Origin: Fibrobacter sp. | GTDB taxonomy: Bacteria > Fibrobacterota > Fibrobacteria > Fibrobacterales > Fibrobacteraceae | Length of the DNA stretch: 35,412 nt | Assembly: GCA_017520105.1 (NCBI GenBank) | Contig: JAFWRL010000057.1 | Span: forward strand, 1-35,412 | Direction of reading: 5' to 3' | Shown: in pieces, positions 1 to 10,400 of the stretch | Layout: each line of letters starts with the position of its first letter | Numbering within the stretch: the first letter of the stretch is position 1 | The notes under the pieces: generated by a model | Database searches by the model: none | What the model was told of the DNA's origin: nothing | The model's input: the letters and a program-made list of their open reading frames with translations, nothing else | Translations under genes and position numbers: made by a program

Positions 1-525
1 GCGGTAGTCGATGTAGTAGGCGTGTTCCCACACATCGAACGTGAGGAGCGGTTTGAGCCCCTTGGTAATCGGGTTCTGCGCATTGATCTCTTGCGTAATC
101 ACGAGCTTACTATTAGCGTCAGCAGAAAGCCATACCCAACCGGAACCGAAAAGCGAGGCTCCCTTTGCCTGGAATTCTTCTTGGAATTTTTCAAAGGAAC
201 CAAAATCACGGACAATAGCCTTGGCTATACTCCCTGTCGGAACGTTGTTCATCGTAGCGGCCTTGAACTGCAAGAAATACAATGCATGGTTCAAGAACTG
301 CCCCGCATTGTTGAATACGCCGCCTTCTGAGGTTTTCACGATTTCTTCGATGGACTTGCCTTCAAAGGCGCTTCCTGGCAAAAGCGCATTCAAGTTGTTC
401 AGGTACGTCTGCAAATGCTTGCCAAAATGGAACAGCATCGACTCCTGGCTAAGCACCGGTGCAAGATCAGCCATCCCATACGGGAGCTGCGGCATTTCAA
501 ATTTTCCGTTAACTGGTTGAATCAT
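1..525 (-). CDS. sod: Superoxide dismutase (Fe/Mn type), 3' end cut by the window edge
   Basis: The first 175 codons are present and the C-terminus lies beyond position 1. The enzyme converts superoxide to oxygen and hydrogen peroxide, normally in the cytoplasm. The four expected metal ligands are visible: His33 in the N-terminal FHFGKH segment, His80 in FLNHALYF, and Asp164 and His168 in the family signature DVWEHAYY. The GSGWVWL segment is also typical. The ATG at 523-525 is chosen because a strong AGGAGGAAG ribosome site lies a few bases upstream. A promoter-like TTGTCC/TATATT pair lies upstream at 575-604. Iron versus manganese preference cannot be decided from the visible part. An enzyme against oxygen stress is plausible in an anaerobe exposed to brief oxygen. 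Confidence 0.95.
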   Translation of the reverse strand, partial: MIQPVNGKFEMPQLPYGMADLAPVLSQESMLFHFGKHLQTYLNNLNALLPGSAFEGKSIEEIVKTSEGGVFNNAGQFLNHALYFLQFKAATMNNVPTGSIAKAIVRDFGSFEKFQEEFQAKGASLFGSGWVWLSADANSKLVITQEINAQNPITKGLKPLLTFDVWEHAYYIDYR

Positions 526-574
526 AAGAACTTCCTCCTTTTCGTTATAGATTTTTATCATTGCCCTGGCATCA

Positions 575-604
575 AATATACACTATTCAATGCTTAATGG
601 ACAA
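575..604 (-). promoter_or_regulatory. Putative sigma70-type promoter of sod
   Basis: On the minus strand TTGTCC (599-604) and TATATT (575-580) are separated by 18 bases. They lie about 50 bases upstream of the sod ATG, leaving a leader of roughly 45 bases that contains the Shine-Dalgarno sequence. This is a motif match by eye. Confidence 0.5.
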
Positions 605-688
605 TCAAAAAAGAAATATCCCGGCACTCTTCGACGCAACACAGTGCATCGCAGGGCCAGGATGTTTGAACAGCACTGGAGAAGGGAA

Positions 689-1171
689 TTATTCTTCGCC
701 TTCGTCAGCAGATTCTTCGGCGACCGGAACGGCAACATTACCGAGCAAGACGCTCACGTCAACGGACTGGAGGCCGGCAAGGCTCTTCACGCCCGTTTTC
801 TTGTCTTCTTCGACCTTGGCAAATGTCGAAAGAAGCACGTTAGCGGAACTGGCCTCGAAACGGCGAGTCTTGTTCGCAATGCTGTTTGAGCCCTTGGTGG
901 CCGGGAAGAACTTGGCTTCAAGCCTTGCCATGTCCTGAGTATTCTTGACCGTCTGGAGGGCTTCGCAAGCGATTGCCCAAGTGGACTTGTTCATGTCAAT
1001 TGCGTTGTTGACCAGTTCAAGGACCATGGAATTTCCCTTGAAGGACTTGGCCGTCGTAGCTTCGTAATGTTCCCTAGCCTGGTTGACATAGTTACCCTTC
1101 TGCATGAAGAGCATGGCAATAACGCCAAAGACGAGAACGGTAAGAGCAATGGAAATATTCTTTAAATTCAT
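689..1171 (-). CDS. Small single-pass membrane protein of unknown function (160 aa)
   Basis: I do not recognise a family. Residues 5-24 form one hydrophobic helix, and the rest is polar, so the protein is probably anchored in the inner membrane with most of its length outside the cytoplasm. The tail is acidic (ends in EESADEGEE). The start has a GGGAGAA ribosome site. It begins 11 bases after the stop of the upstream gene (1183-1743), so the two are likely co-transcribed. Both proteins have the same plan: an N-terminal helix, a YxxQA-type segment just after it, and a LKSL/VKSL-type motif near the C-terminus. They may be diverged tandem duplicates. No catalytic motif is visible. Confidence 0.75.
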   Translation of the reverse strand: MNLKNISIALTVLVFGVIAMLFMQKGNYVNQAREHYEATTAKSFKGNSMVLELVNNAIDMNKSTWAIACEALQTVKNTQDMARLEAKFFPATKGSNSIANKTRRFEASSANVLLSTFAKVEEDKKTGVKSLAGLQSVDVSVLLGNVAVPVAEESADEGEE

Positions 1172-1182
1172 GACGTTCTCCC

Positions 1183-1743
1183 TTATTCGAAATGATATTC
1201 ACCCGGTTTTTCGATTTTAAGTTTGTTCGCAAGATTGAACTGAACCAAGGCGCTGTAGTCAAGGCTCTTGAGCTTGCCCTTGGCAAATTCGAACTTGATA
1301 ACGCAATCCTTACCGCAGGCCACCTCTTTGACGCCCTTGTCATTCTTGAGGAGGATGGTACCTTCGGCAAGACCGGCCTTCTGGAATATGCCGTTCTGCA
1401 CAGCGTCGTTGATGCCAGCACTGGTATAAACGTGGGAAACCTGTTTGAATCGAGCATCCTTGTCAGCTTCGATGGCGGCAATGCTCGTATTGAATGCGGT
1501 TTCAGTCTTTGCACCGGAGAGTACCGTATGAACAAGTTTCCAAGCCATGCTGTACTGATCGATGGAGCGCCACTGTTCCACGAGAACCTGCGTATTCTGT
1601 TCCAAATAAGCCGATTCCTGTTCGTTTGCAGTGCGTTTTGCCTGTTCCTCATAACCGCCCTTAAGCGTCATCAGGATAATGATGAGTGCGACGAGGATGA
1701 CTACGTCAACCACGACGAGAATCTTCATTTTCTTTCTATCCAT
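1183..1743 (-). CDS. Small single-pass membrane protein of unknown function (186 aa)
   Basis: This protein has a basic N-terminus (MDRKKMK) followed by one hydrophobic helix at about residues 8-26 and a soluble remainder. No known domain is recognised. Two cysteines lie close together (VACGKDC, about residues 142-147), which could form a disulfide outside the cytoplasm. The start is supported by AAAGGAAC just upstream of the ATG at 1743. It is the first gene of a likely two-gene operon with the similar 160-residue protein downstream (gap 11 bases). The shared layout suggests the two work together, possibly as partners in the inner membrane; that is inference only. Confidence 0.75.
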   Translation of the reverse strand: MDRKKMKILVVVDVVILVALIIILMTLKGGYEEQAKRTANEQESAYLEQNTQVLVEQWRSIDQYSMAWKLVHTVLSGAKTETAFNTSIAAIEADKDARFKQVSHVYTSAGINDAVQNGIFQKAGLAEGTILLKNDKGVKEVACGKDCVIKFEFAKGKLKSLDYSALVQFNLANKLKIEKPGEYHFE

Positions 1744-1844
1744 ATTGTTCCTTTAAAAAAGACGTTTCAAAAACAATTTAAACTTTAATTTAAAAAAAAC
1801 AAGAAAAATTAAAGTAAAATTAGAGAACACACGCCCCTATTTTT

Positions 1845-1850
1845 TATATT
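1845..1850 (+). promoter_or_regulatory. -10-like TATATT close to a start codon (possible leaderless mRNA)
   Basis: TATATT ends 8 bases before the ATG at 1859 and no Shine-Dalgarno sequence lies between them. If it is the real -10 element, transcription would start at or within a base or two of the start codon. No convincing -35 is seen. Confidence 0.4.
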
Positions 1851-1858
1851 CTTCATAT

Positions 1859-2386
1859 ATGAGCGAAGATATCAACAAAATACCGTCCCAAATCATCTAT
1901 AACAACCTTAAGGAGATGATTCGCGCCAAGAATACCGCGCACGAGTCCATTTTTAAATTTCACTGGAAAAAAATGTGGCCGTTCAGCCTCATCTGGCCGC
2001 AAGTTGATTTTATCCGAATCGTTAGACTCATGGGAGAATTGCGCAAGAACGTAACTTCACAAAAAGCACTCGTAAAAGAAGCCAAGACCAAAGCAAAGCC
2101 CTACGAAAAAACGTTCCTCGATACCGTGCCCGCGTATCTGGACAGTCTCGACGCCTCGTGCAAGGGGCTTGCCGATGTCGCTCAGTGGAAACAGGACATG
2201 CTAGAAAAGAAGCTGCACAACGACGTAAAAATGGTCCGCGATGTTTCCGAGTACAATCAGATTCTCAAGACTTACGAAAAAGCGCAGAAAGATTTGGTGC
2301 AAGCGGGAGCATTTGTCCGCGCCGGTTGGGTCGAAGCCCTTAAGGGATTTATGGACGAGAACGAAGGAGAAACGTGCAAGCCGTAA
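1859..2386 (+). CDS. Hypothetical helical protein (175 aa), first gene of a glycan gene group
   Basis: No family is recognised. The sequence is rich in Lys, Glu and Ala with heptad-like spacing after residue 60, so it is probably mostly helical and may form a coiled coil. A tryptophan-rich, partly hydrophobic stretch at about residues 33-55 (HWKKMWPFSLIWPQ) could bind the membrane surface but is too polar for a sure transmembrane helix. There is no signal peptide. Its end overlaps the GTG start of the following glycosyltransferase by 13 bases, which implies translational coupling. A role in surface-glycan assembly is suggested only by the neighbours. Confidence 0.75.
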   Translation: MSEDINKIPSQIIYNNLKEMIRAKNTAHESIFKFHWKKMWPFSLIWPQVDFIRIVRLMGELRKNVTSQKALVKEAKTKAKPYEKTFLDTVPAYLDSLDASCKGLADVAQWKQDMLEKKLHNDVKMVRDVSEYNQILKTYEKAQKDLVQAGAFVRAGWVEALKGFMDENEGETCKP

Positions 2387-3351
2387 AATCGAGAGCCATA
2401 AGCGTCATCATTCCGCTGTACAACACAGAGGCGTTCATCAAGGATTGCCTCGACAGTCTCGTTGCACAGACTTTTTCGGACTTCGAGGCCATCATCATCG
2501 ATGACGGTTCCACCGACGGTGGCGCAAGAATCGCCGCCAGTTACGCCTCGATGGACTCGCGTTTCAGGCTCATCGGGCAGCCGAACAAGGGCCTTTCCGA
2601 AGCACGCAATACGGGGCTCAAGATTATGCGCGGCGAATATGTCACCTTTGTCGACAGCGACGACTGCGTAGCCCCGAACTTTCTCGAAACGCTATTTTTC
2701 ATCGCGCAACTGCATCAAGCTGATATCGCCTGCTGCACCTTCCAGAATATCGACGAAAATTACCAGGCCGACGGAAGTACGCCCAATACCGCTATATCCA
2801 AGATTTTAACAGCCGAAGAGGCCACAAGAATTGCGCTGTACCAAGATTCTCTGCCGGACTATTCCGCATGGAACAAGCTGTACAAGGCAAGCCTTTGGAA
2901 AGAACGCCGTTTCCCTGCCGGTATGCTATTTGAAGACTTCGCTACTGTTCCAGAAGTTCTGTTGAGTGCAAACAAAGTTGCCACCACGAAGTCCAAGCTC
3001 TACCTTTACCGCAAACGTTCGACGAGCATTCTATCATCGAATTTTACGCTCAAGAATACGGTTCTGCTCGACATTGCAGAAAACGTTTTCGAAAAAATGA
3101 AGCCGGTATCGAAAAAGCTCTACAGGGCATCCCGCAGCATGCTTGTGAGTGCAAGCTTTAGCATCTTGATGCGGACAAAGGACACCGAAGAATTTGCCGA
3201 ATGCCGCAAAAGAGCTTTTGCCCACATCCGCAAATTCCGCTTTGGCACGATTTTCGACTCAAAAATCCGCATGCGCAACCGCATGGCCATTCTGCTTTCG
3301 TACCTTCCCCGCTTTTTGTTCCTCAAATTTTTGAAGAAAGGCATTGCGTGA
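2374..3351 (+). CDS. Glycosyltransferase family 2 (GT-A fold)
   Basis: The protein has 325 residues and should transfer a sugar from a nucleotide-sugar donor to a growing glycan on the cytoplasmic side of the membrane. The N-terminal VIIPLYNTEAF segment, the nucleotide-binding DDGSTD (residues 43-48), NKGLSEARNTG (71-81) and the metal-binding DSDD (94-97) are the GT2 hallmarks. The GTG start at 2374 is chosen because the hallmark begins a few residues later and a GAAGGAGA ribosome site lies just upstream; an ATG would cost the first strand. It overlaps the previous gene by 13 bases, and its stop shares bases with the next gene's start (GTGA). Donor and acceptor sugars cannot be told. Confidence 0.92.
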   Translation: MQAVKSRAISVIIPLYNTEAFIKDCLDSLVAQTFSDFEAIIIDDGSTDGGARIAASYASMDSRFRLIGQPNKGLSEARNTGLKIMRGEYVTFVDSDDCVAPNFLETLFFIAQLHQADIACCTFQNIDENYQADGSTPNTAISKILTAEEATRIALYQDSLPDYSAWNKLYKASLWKERRFPAGMLFEDFATVPEVLLSANKVATTKSKLYLYRKRSTSILSSNFTLKNTVLLDIAENVFEKMKPVSKKLYRASRSMLVSASFSILMRTKDTEEFAECRKRAFAHIRKFRFGTIFDSKIRMRNRMAILLSYLPRFLFLKFLKKGIA

Positions 3352-4424
3352 TTCCCTTGACGCCAAAAGAAGTCGTTATTCGCATGGCGCGGCGCATTCT
3401 CGGGGAGAACCGCGTTCACGACTATTTAATTCGGCGAGGAATCGAGCTAAGGCATTTGAAAGACGAATACGAGGAAAATCACGAAATTAGCGAACGTCAT
3501 AATGTTGCGGACCAACGCAAAATTGGCGAACGTCATGCCTGTAAGCAAACTCTGATATTCATGGCAGACGGCAAATGGATGCACGGAGGACTCACGGACA
3601 GATTGCGCGGGATGACAAGCGCATACAAATTCGCTATCGAGCACAATCTCGATTTCAAGATTTACCACACTTCACCGTTTTTACTGCAAGAAATTTTGCA
3701 ACCGAACAAGGTCGATTGGATTATTGATGAAAAAGAAATAAGCCACGACAGCAGCGTCGCAAAGCCCGTATTGCTTTACCGCGAAGATTTTGACAACGAT
3801 TCGGCGCTCGAAAGACAACTGGATACAAGCCATGAGCAGTTTCACCTGTATTCGTGCATTGACACTGTAGGCGAAGATTTTCCGGAATATTTCAACGAGC
3901 TTTTCAAGCCAGCACCGCTATTGGCTCAGGAGCTTTCGAATTACGACGAATTGCTGGGTTCCGGTTACACCGCAATTTCGTTCCGCTTCCAGAACAAGCT
4001 TGGTGATTTCAAAGAATTCACGTTTAAAGAATTGCCAGAAGCGGGCAAACGAGAATTGCTGAACGCAGCGCTTGAAATGCTGGAAACCGATCCCGGAACG
4101 GGGTCCGGGATGACAGTTCAAGGCGATAAAGGGTCCGAGGCAACAGCCACGAAATGCCTTGTGACAGCGGATAGCCCGACGTTCCTTGCGGAAGTGGAAA
4201 AAATGCCGAATGCCGTGACAGTCAAAGGCAAGAGCATTCACATAGACTTTAACAGTTCCAAAAAAGCGACGGATTATTTGAAAGCGTTCACGGAATTTTT
4301 CCTCATTTCAAGAGCATCGAAAGCAATACTCTATCGCAATCGCAAATACAAGACGTATCCGTCGAACTTTCCGAAGTACGCAGCAATGCTTGGACATGTG
4401 CCGTACGAGATTGCGGAAGAATAA
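3348..4424 (+). CDS. Putative fucosyltransferase-like glycosyltransferase with inserted palindromes
   Basis: The protein has 358 residues. The segment GGLTDRLRGM after a short strand, and later LVTADSPTFL, resemble the nucleotide-sugar-binding parts of NodZ/O-fucosyltransferase-like GT-B enzymes, but the match is by eye and weak. The GTG at 3348-3350 is preferred: it overlaps the previous stop as GTGA and has AAGAAAGG upstream. The open frame runs 49 codons further upstream, but that part overlaps the GT2 gene and is low-complexity. The coding frame contains two palindromic insert-like stretches (3484-3536 and 4089-4114) encoding hydrophilic residues (for example DPGTGSGM), which probably form surface loops. 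A bidirectional terminator follows at once. The neighbours suggest surface-glycan synthesis. Confidence 0.75.
   Translation: MIPLTPKEVVIRMARRILGENRVHDYLIRRGIELRHLKDEYEENHEISERHNVADQRKIGERHACKQTLIFMADGKWMHGGLTDRLRGMTSAYKFAIEHNLDFKIYHTSPFLLQEILQPNKVDWIIDEKEISHDSSVAKPVLLYREDFDNDSALERQLDTSHEQFHLYSCIDTVGEDFPEYFNELFKPAPLLAQELSNYDELLGSGYTAISFRFQNKLGDFKEFTFKELPEAGKRELLNAALEMLETDPGTGSGMTVQGDKGSEATATKCLVTADSPTFLAEVEKMPNAVTVKGKSIHIDFNSSKKATDYLKAFTEFFLISRASKAILYRNRKYKTYPSNFPKYAAMLGHVPYEIAEE
3484..3536 (-). repeat. Palindromic element inside a gene, flanked by a 17-base direct repeat
   Basis: The 17-base units at 3484-3500 and 3520-3536 differ at one base (AAATT[A/G]GCGAACGTCAT), and are spaced 36 bases (12 codons) apart. 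Between them TTGCG and CGCAA face each other across 6 bases, and read on the minus strand the 9-base arms (one mismatch) are followed by ATGAC, the tail of the other palindromes in this window. The reading frame stays open and the repeat is visible in the protein as ERH...ERH. Confidence 0.55.
4089..4114 (+). repeat. Palindromic element with GAC tail inside a gene
   Basis: ATCCCGGA (4090-4097) and TCCGGGAT (4104-4111) form a perfect 8-base inverted repeat with a 6-base loop, followed by GAC. The structure matches the intergenic copy at 27734-27757. It lies in frame in the putative fucosyltransferase-like gene. Confidence 0.65.
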
Positions 4425-4455
4425 AAAACGCTCGGTTAAACCGAGCGGATTTTTA
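4423..4455. terminator. Bidirectional rho-independent terminator
   Basis: CGCTCGGT (4429-4436) and ACCGAGCG (4440-4447) pair around a 3-base loop. An A-run lies to the left and a T-run to the right, so it can serve both the plus-strand glycan genes ending at 4424 and the minus-strand giant gene ending at 4473. Confidence 0.85.
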
Positions 4456-4472
4456 CTGTTATAAGGCAAGCA

Positions 4473-7400
4473 CTACTTCACCATAATGCGCTGGGTTTGT
4501 TGCTGGGAGCCGACACGGACGCGGATGATATAAACACCCATCTTGGGCTGTTTCATCGTCACAGCATTCGTCCCTGCAAGAGTCCTTGCAGACGCAGTCG
4601 CAACAACCTTCCCCTTCACATCCAAAAGTTCCACCTTAGCGCGTTCGCCGGCAAGACCTTCAGACGCATCAAACGAAACATGCAACTGGTTGCCAACCGT
4701 CATTGAACGGAGTCCCTTGATGAGAGATTGCTTCGCTGCTACAACTGGAGCGCCCTTCGTCACCCGCACCGTCGCCGTCTTTTTGCTGGAATTCAACGAA
4801 ACCGGCAACGATTTTCCTTCGTGCATTTCGGTCGTTTCACCATCAACCGTCACGAACACGCGATAACCGAATGATAGGACTCCATCGATACCCGCAAAGG
4901 AGAGGAAACCTTCACGACTATCCGATGCAGAAAGATTCACCGTCCATTCCATGTCGTCGCTTGCCGTCTTGAAAGACTTGGCAAGAGCGCGTTTGCCATC
5001 GACAATCGAGAGGTTCACATGATCGCCCATGCTTGCCGGCGGTTCTTCGGCATTAAACGGATGATCGCTCACACCGAAAATATTCCAGGAATCACGTTTG
5101 CCGTTCTTGTCCGAAAGCACAGCCTGCAAAGTCCAGCGTTCTGCAGTCGAAGCCTTTGCAAGCGCACTCTTAGCAGCAACCTTTCCCGAAGATTCCAAAG
5201 CAGGATAAGCATAAATGCGTTTTTCACGTTTAGCAGAAGCCGTATCAAATACCGGTTCCGCAGAAATTTTCCACGTTGTCTTCTTCGAAACTTGAGCCCA
5301 AACGGCCTCGTAAGGAGCCAAGTAACGAGTTTCTTCAAGAATTTCTACATAACCACCGGTTTCCGGGTCATAGCGATAGAAGCGGACTTCGGATTCTTCG
5401 TCCACATCCTTGAGCGCGGATTCGTTCATGCTGTACAAATCTACATACCAGCCATGCGGATTTGCCACAAGATTCCAGCCAGATTGCTTATGTTCCAAAT
5501 TCCAGACAATATCCTTGCCATCATCTTTAACATTTTTCCGCATAACGAGGGAACCACCATTCCACGGGCTGAACCAGTAGCCTCGATTACCGATAACTTC
5601 ATCACCACGTTTAAACGAGTGATACTGCCAGTATTCACCAACGCCAGATTCATCCCACCAGTAGAAGCTACAGCCTTCATTCCAGCTGATAGAAGATGTA
5701 TCCACGGCAGCAAGGGAAACCATCGTCCATTGATTCGCCTTAAGTGATGCAATCTGCGAATCGATAGTAAATTCCTTGCTGAATTCATCCGTTTCCTCGC
5801 CGTCGCCAATCGAGAAAACCAACTTGAACGTGCCCGGGTGCATCACGAAGAAAATGACCTCGTTTGAAGAAGACGGTGCAACAGATTTGCTAAGCGTAGT
5901 ATCGATGACAGGCGTTTTTTTCTCTGCGATATCGACAATCTTTACCTTCGCGAAAACATTTCTCATTGCATCAAAATCGCTCGTCTTGTAAATTAGGCGA
6001 ATAGCATTGCCGCTCTTATCAAAGGTCTTTTCAACAATCTTAATAGGAGAATCATTACTCTTGACAAAGTAAGCCTTGAATACAACATTTTTCATATTCT
6101 TCGGCAAATGGTCCCCATCACGGAGTACAGCAACCTTCTTGCCATCGCGCTGAACAACAAGCGAATCCAGCTTATAACCTTCATCAGGAGATACGGACAA
6201 AGTCCAATTGGCGCTATCAATTTCGGCAGGCAACAGCATCGTTCCCTTCTTATTGAATTTGTGGATAACTTTAGACTTCCCGATTTTTTCAACAAACTGC
6301 ACTTCGCCGTGCTTCATTTCCGCTGTGGCACGGGTGATATTTCCAGCGCAATCTTCCACCTTGTCCGTCCAGCGGGCAAACAGCTTTATGTCGGAGGCTG
6401 ATTCAATGTCAGGATAAACCGCATAGAGAGCTTTCAGCAAATCTTCATTCAACTCTGTCCAGGCTGTCCCGGATTCCGAATTGACGTTCCAACCGGCAAG
6501 GCAACGGTCTGAATCATAGATCATTGTCGGGAAAGAAATTGCATTTTTATCGATAGAAGTATATTTGCCTTTTCCCGTCCAGTCACTTCCATAGAATACG
6601 GAATCTACAGAAGCAACATCAAACACAAGATGGAATTCAACAGGTTCAGCCTCGACTTTCAAAGTGATATTTTTCTGGTTGCGGCCCACAGTAAACGTCT
6701 TTCCGTTTTCAATATCAAAAGATACATTGCCATTGGCATCGACACCGGTCACGTTCTTTCCAAACTTGTACGCTTTCGTTCCGTTGAACTTGACTGCAAC
6801 TTCAGCGCCCTCTACAACAGGCATTTCAACACCATCCTTATCCACATCGAATTCATATATCTTGTTTTCAAAGGAATAGAAAACCTTGAAAGAACCCTGT
6901 TCAGCAGTCATGCCCGAAATAACGTTAAACGTTTCGGGTTTGCAATCACCGCCCTTCGATTTCCAAACCGCATACAACGTTTTCACCGATTGACCCGCAT
7001 TTACAAGAGCATTGAGTTTGCGGATAGCGCTAATATCGTACGAAAGGAGTTCATTATCGCCCTTTGCATCCAAAGCCCAGCCAACAAGGCAAGCGTCCGT
7101 GCGACCCATAACATTGAGCGATTGCAAGTCCTTGGATTCCGACACATCGCCCAGCGTATAAGATTCACTCTTTTTCCAAGTCGGGCCGACGAATACAGCC
7201 TCATTTTGAGGAGCATTCAAATCGTAGATGAACTCGTAAGTATTCTTGAGGAGCGGGGCCTTGATACTTTCGATATCTGCCTTCACGGAGAAGAAGTCAC
7301 CGGAAATTTCATTCCATTTCGTTTCAGATTTTTTGCGGTAACTAAAATTTGACTGATTATCGACAATGACCCCGGCACCACTCTTAGCAACAAACGACAT

Positions 7401-10400
7401 GCCCGTAACTGAAATATCCTCGTTGATGGAAGGAATCACGATTGTCGCCGTAGAAGCCTCGTATATGCGCTCAGGCGTTTTTTCTCCACCGCCCAAATCA
7501 AACGTTCTAGTAAATTTATACGTACCCTTGTCCGTATCTTCGAGTTTTACGGTCAAGCCATCGTTGCACACGTTCCAATAGGCATACAATATTATTGAAT
7601 TTGCCGGATTTTTGCCAAGCATTTTAACCTTGTCCATAAACAAGTCGTTCATTTCGTTATAAACGCCATTGGCATCATCATTTTTATCGAACGTGTAACC
7701 CTGCATGCAATAACCATTGCGGTACAAAGCCATCGGGAATTTTTTAACGTGGCTTTCGATATTATAGTTTGCCTTGACAGTCCAGTTTTTATCAGCATCT
7801 ACGGCAAAAGCGTCCTTCGTCATGTAGGTCGCCCAAGAATCGCCAAAGAAGGGCTTTGCGTTGATACCCGCAGCATTTTCGTTAAACACGACCGTATATT
7901 CCACCATCGAAGCCGTAGAATTAAACGTATATGTCGGCACGGCGGGAATGCCTTCTGTAGAAACGCGCCAAGCCCCTGCAACCGGCGCCACCTCCTTCGG
8001 ATTCGAAGTTCCCGAAGCTGTCGCATACGTGTAAGAAAGCTTGTACGCAGCAAAATCCACACTGTACCCGTCTTCAACCTCAGTCATTACTTCATCTATG
8101 TAGAAGTCGAACGCATTACCGGCAAGAGAAATACCCGCATCAGGGACCTCATGGCGCAAAGATTTGGAATCAAACTTCTGGTACAACACGAGAGTTGTAT
8201 GCGCATTGCCGTTTTTCAGTACGACAGTCGGAGTCGGTGCCTTACCTGCACAATCATTCCAAATCGCATGGAGATTGGTCGGAGCATTTGCATCCTTGCT
8301 AAAGTCAATGTAGTTCGTAGCATCAAGCGCAGGGAAAATCGGGTCTCCAGTCTTAAATGCATCTACCTTGACTGTGGACCAACCGCTAAAGCACTTGTCT
8401 GTACGGAACGGCTTCCAGAATTCAACAACATCCTTTTCTTTTTCCATCTTGAGCGAACCGGCCGCAACAGAGCCCACAGGCAAATACGTTTTCGAAGAAT
8501 CTTCAGACGATTTCAGCGACAAGTCGTAAGTCACATAAACGGGCTTCAGTTCGACAAAATCAACAGCCATGTTCAAACCGTTCATGAAATCGAATTCACT
8601 GCCATTCAGCAAAACTTCACTGGCGGTCCCGACTTTGTAAGACAAGACATCAAAAACGTAACCATCATTAGCAACCGCTTCCATCGAAAGCTTTACACCC
8701 AAATCGTTGCCATCGCCGTCGTACACGCGAGGAAGGTCTATATACAAATTGCCAGAAGCGTCTTTTTTAAACGAATGCTTAATTTCAATAAAGTCCGGAT
8801 CACCTGGAACTTGGGGTTCATAGGACAATCTTTGCATAAACGTCAATTCGCCATCGCCAGAACGGCTCAATTCAACCCTTTGCGTCGTTGAGGTCACTGC
8901 ACCCACAGGGCAATCCGGATGATCTATATCAGGAACAAGCGTATTGACGTAACCGCTTTGATTTTCTATAGAAATCAAGCGCAGCAATTCGTCCTTGATA
9001 GCTAAAGCTTTTTTAGATTCGTTATCGGGTTTCCAATAGATGCGGCACCCCTCGGAGTTGTAAAGCGTCGGAGCTTTGACGGTTTCGATGGTTACGTTTT
9101 CCTGTTTTGTAAACCAGTCCGGTTCATACTTACCGGCAGCGGTTTTCTTATTCGCGACAAAAATGACCTTATTGCGCATTGATTCCGGAATGGTATATTC
9201 AATATTGTAATGCTCATTCGGCTTATATTGAATTTCAAAAGAAGGTATGTCCATATTCTTTGTTGAAATTCTCAACTTCTTCGTATCTGCATCATATCCC
9301 CAGAATTCGCCCGCAGGCGCAGTTGTCCAAGTGTTGTTATACTTATTAATGACAATCGTATAGCCTGGTTCTGGTTCAAAAGACACGTCAAAAGTCAAAG
9401 TATCATCACATGTTGTGCTAGGCCAATAAAGAACATGCCGATAGTCCGAAGACAAATTAAACAAGCTTGATTTTTGTTGAACGGTCATATTTCCGACAGT
9501 CTGCGAAAGCACAATGCTTCCATGATAATCATCTGCAGCGGTCAGCTTATTGCCGCCATCATCATAGGCATAAATATCAACTTGAGCTGGAGCATATTCG
9601 CCAAAATCAGCATCCCCATTCGGGTTTATCGGATAAAGCGTAAAACCGACCACATTCGTATTGCTTCCCAAAGCATTTTTCAGTAATTTCGGTGTAAGTT
9701 CCTTAAACGCCACGGTACTGATTGGAGTTTCAGCAAAGTTAAACTTATCCCGAGTCTGGTGACTCCACAGCATCGGATAGAACTTGCTTTCAGAAGTGGA
9801 ATAGATATACGATTTCGGGAAAACGCTTTCCGTTTCACTCAAATTCATAGTCCTTTTTAAAGAAGACGCCCAGCTGTCACCAAAGACAATCAAAGGATTA
9901 CTAGCCATAGCACTTTCGAAATCAAACGTCACCTCGTAATTTATCGGAGTAACAGATGGAGAAATTCTCATCATGAAATCACTCGAGGAAACTCCACTAA
10001 CAGATGACAAGCCACTATAAATGGAATCCATATAAACGGTGTCACTGGCGGAGAGATTCTGCAATACCCAAATTTTATTATTGTAATTAGTAGCAAATTC
10101 AGTCGGCTTCATTAAATATTTTTCCGAAGCATGGATAACACTGCTACTTGTAAATTCCGAAGTTTTACCAAATTCAACCATCCATCCGTCAAGTTGGAAC
10201 CCGACGCCATTCAATTCAACCGTATAACCTCTGGCCAACGGCATATTCACGGTTCCATTAGCAACAACCGTTTTCTGGGATATCAGTTTACTCCACTTTC
10301 CATCGGCACCATAACCGAAACCATTGACCATAATAGAGATGTCGGCATTGTCATTATTAACATCTACGATTTCCGGATTTATAGCTTCGATGTAATAAAG

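Noticed and set aside
1192..1788. 198-codon plus-strand frame
   Set aside because: Antisense to the 186-residue membrane protein, which has a good ribosome site and helix.
3201..3347. 49-codon upstream extension of the fucosyltransferase-like gene
   Set aside because: It overlaps the end of the GT2 gene in another frame and is Pro/His-rich; GTG 3348 has a ribosome site and the usual stop-start overlap.
5019..8891. Plus-strand frames of 242, 240 and 380 codons inside the giant gene
   Set aside because: They are opposite the giant surface protein and show Arg/Ile/Phe-rich text with no domain.
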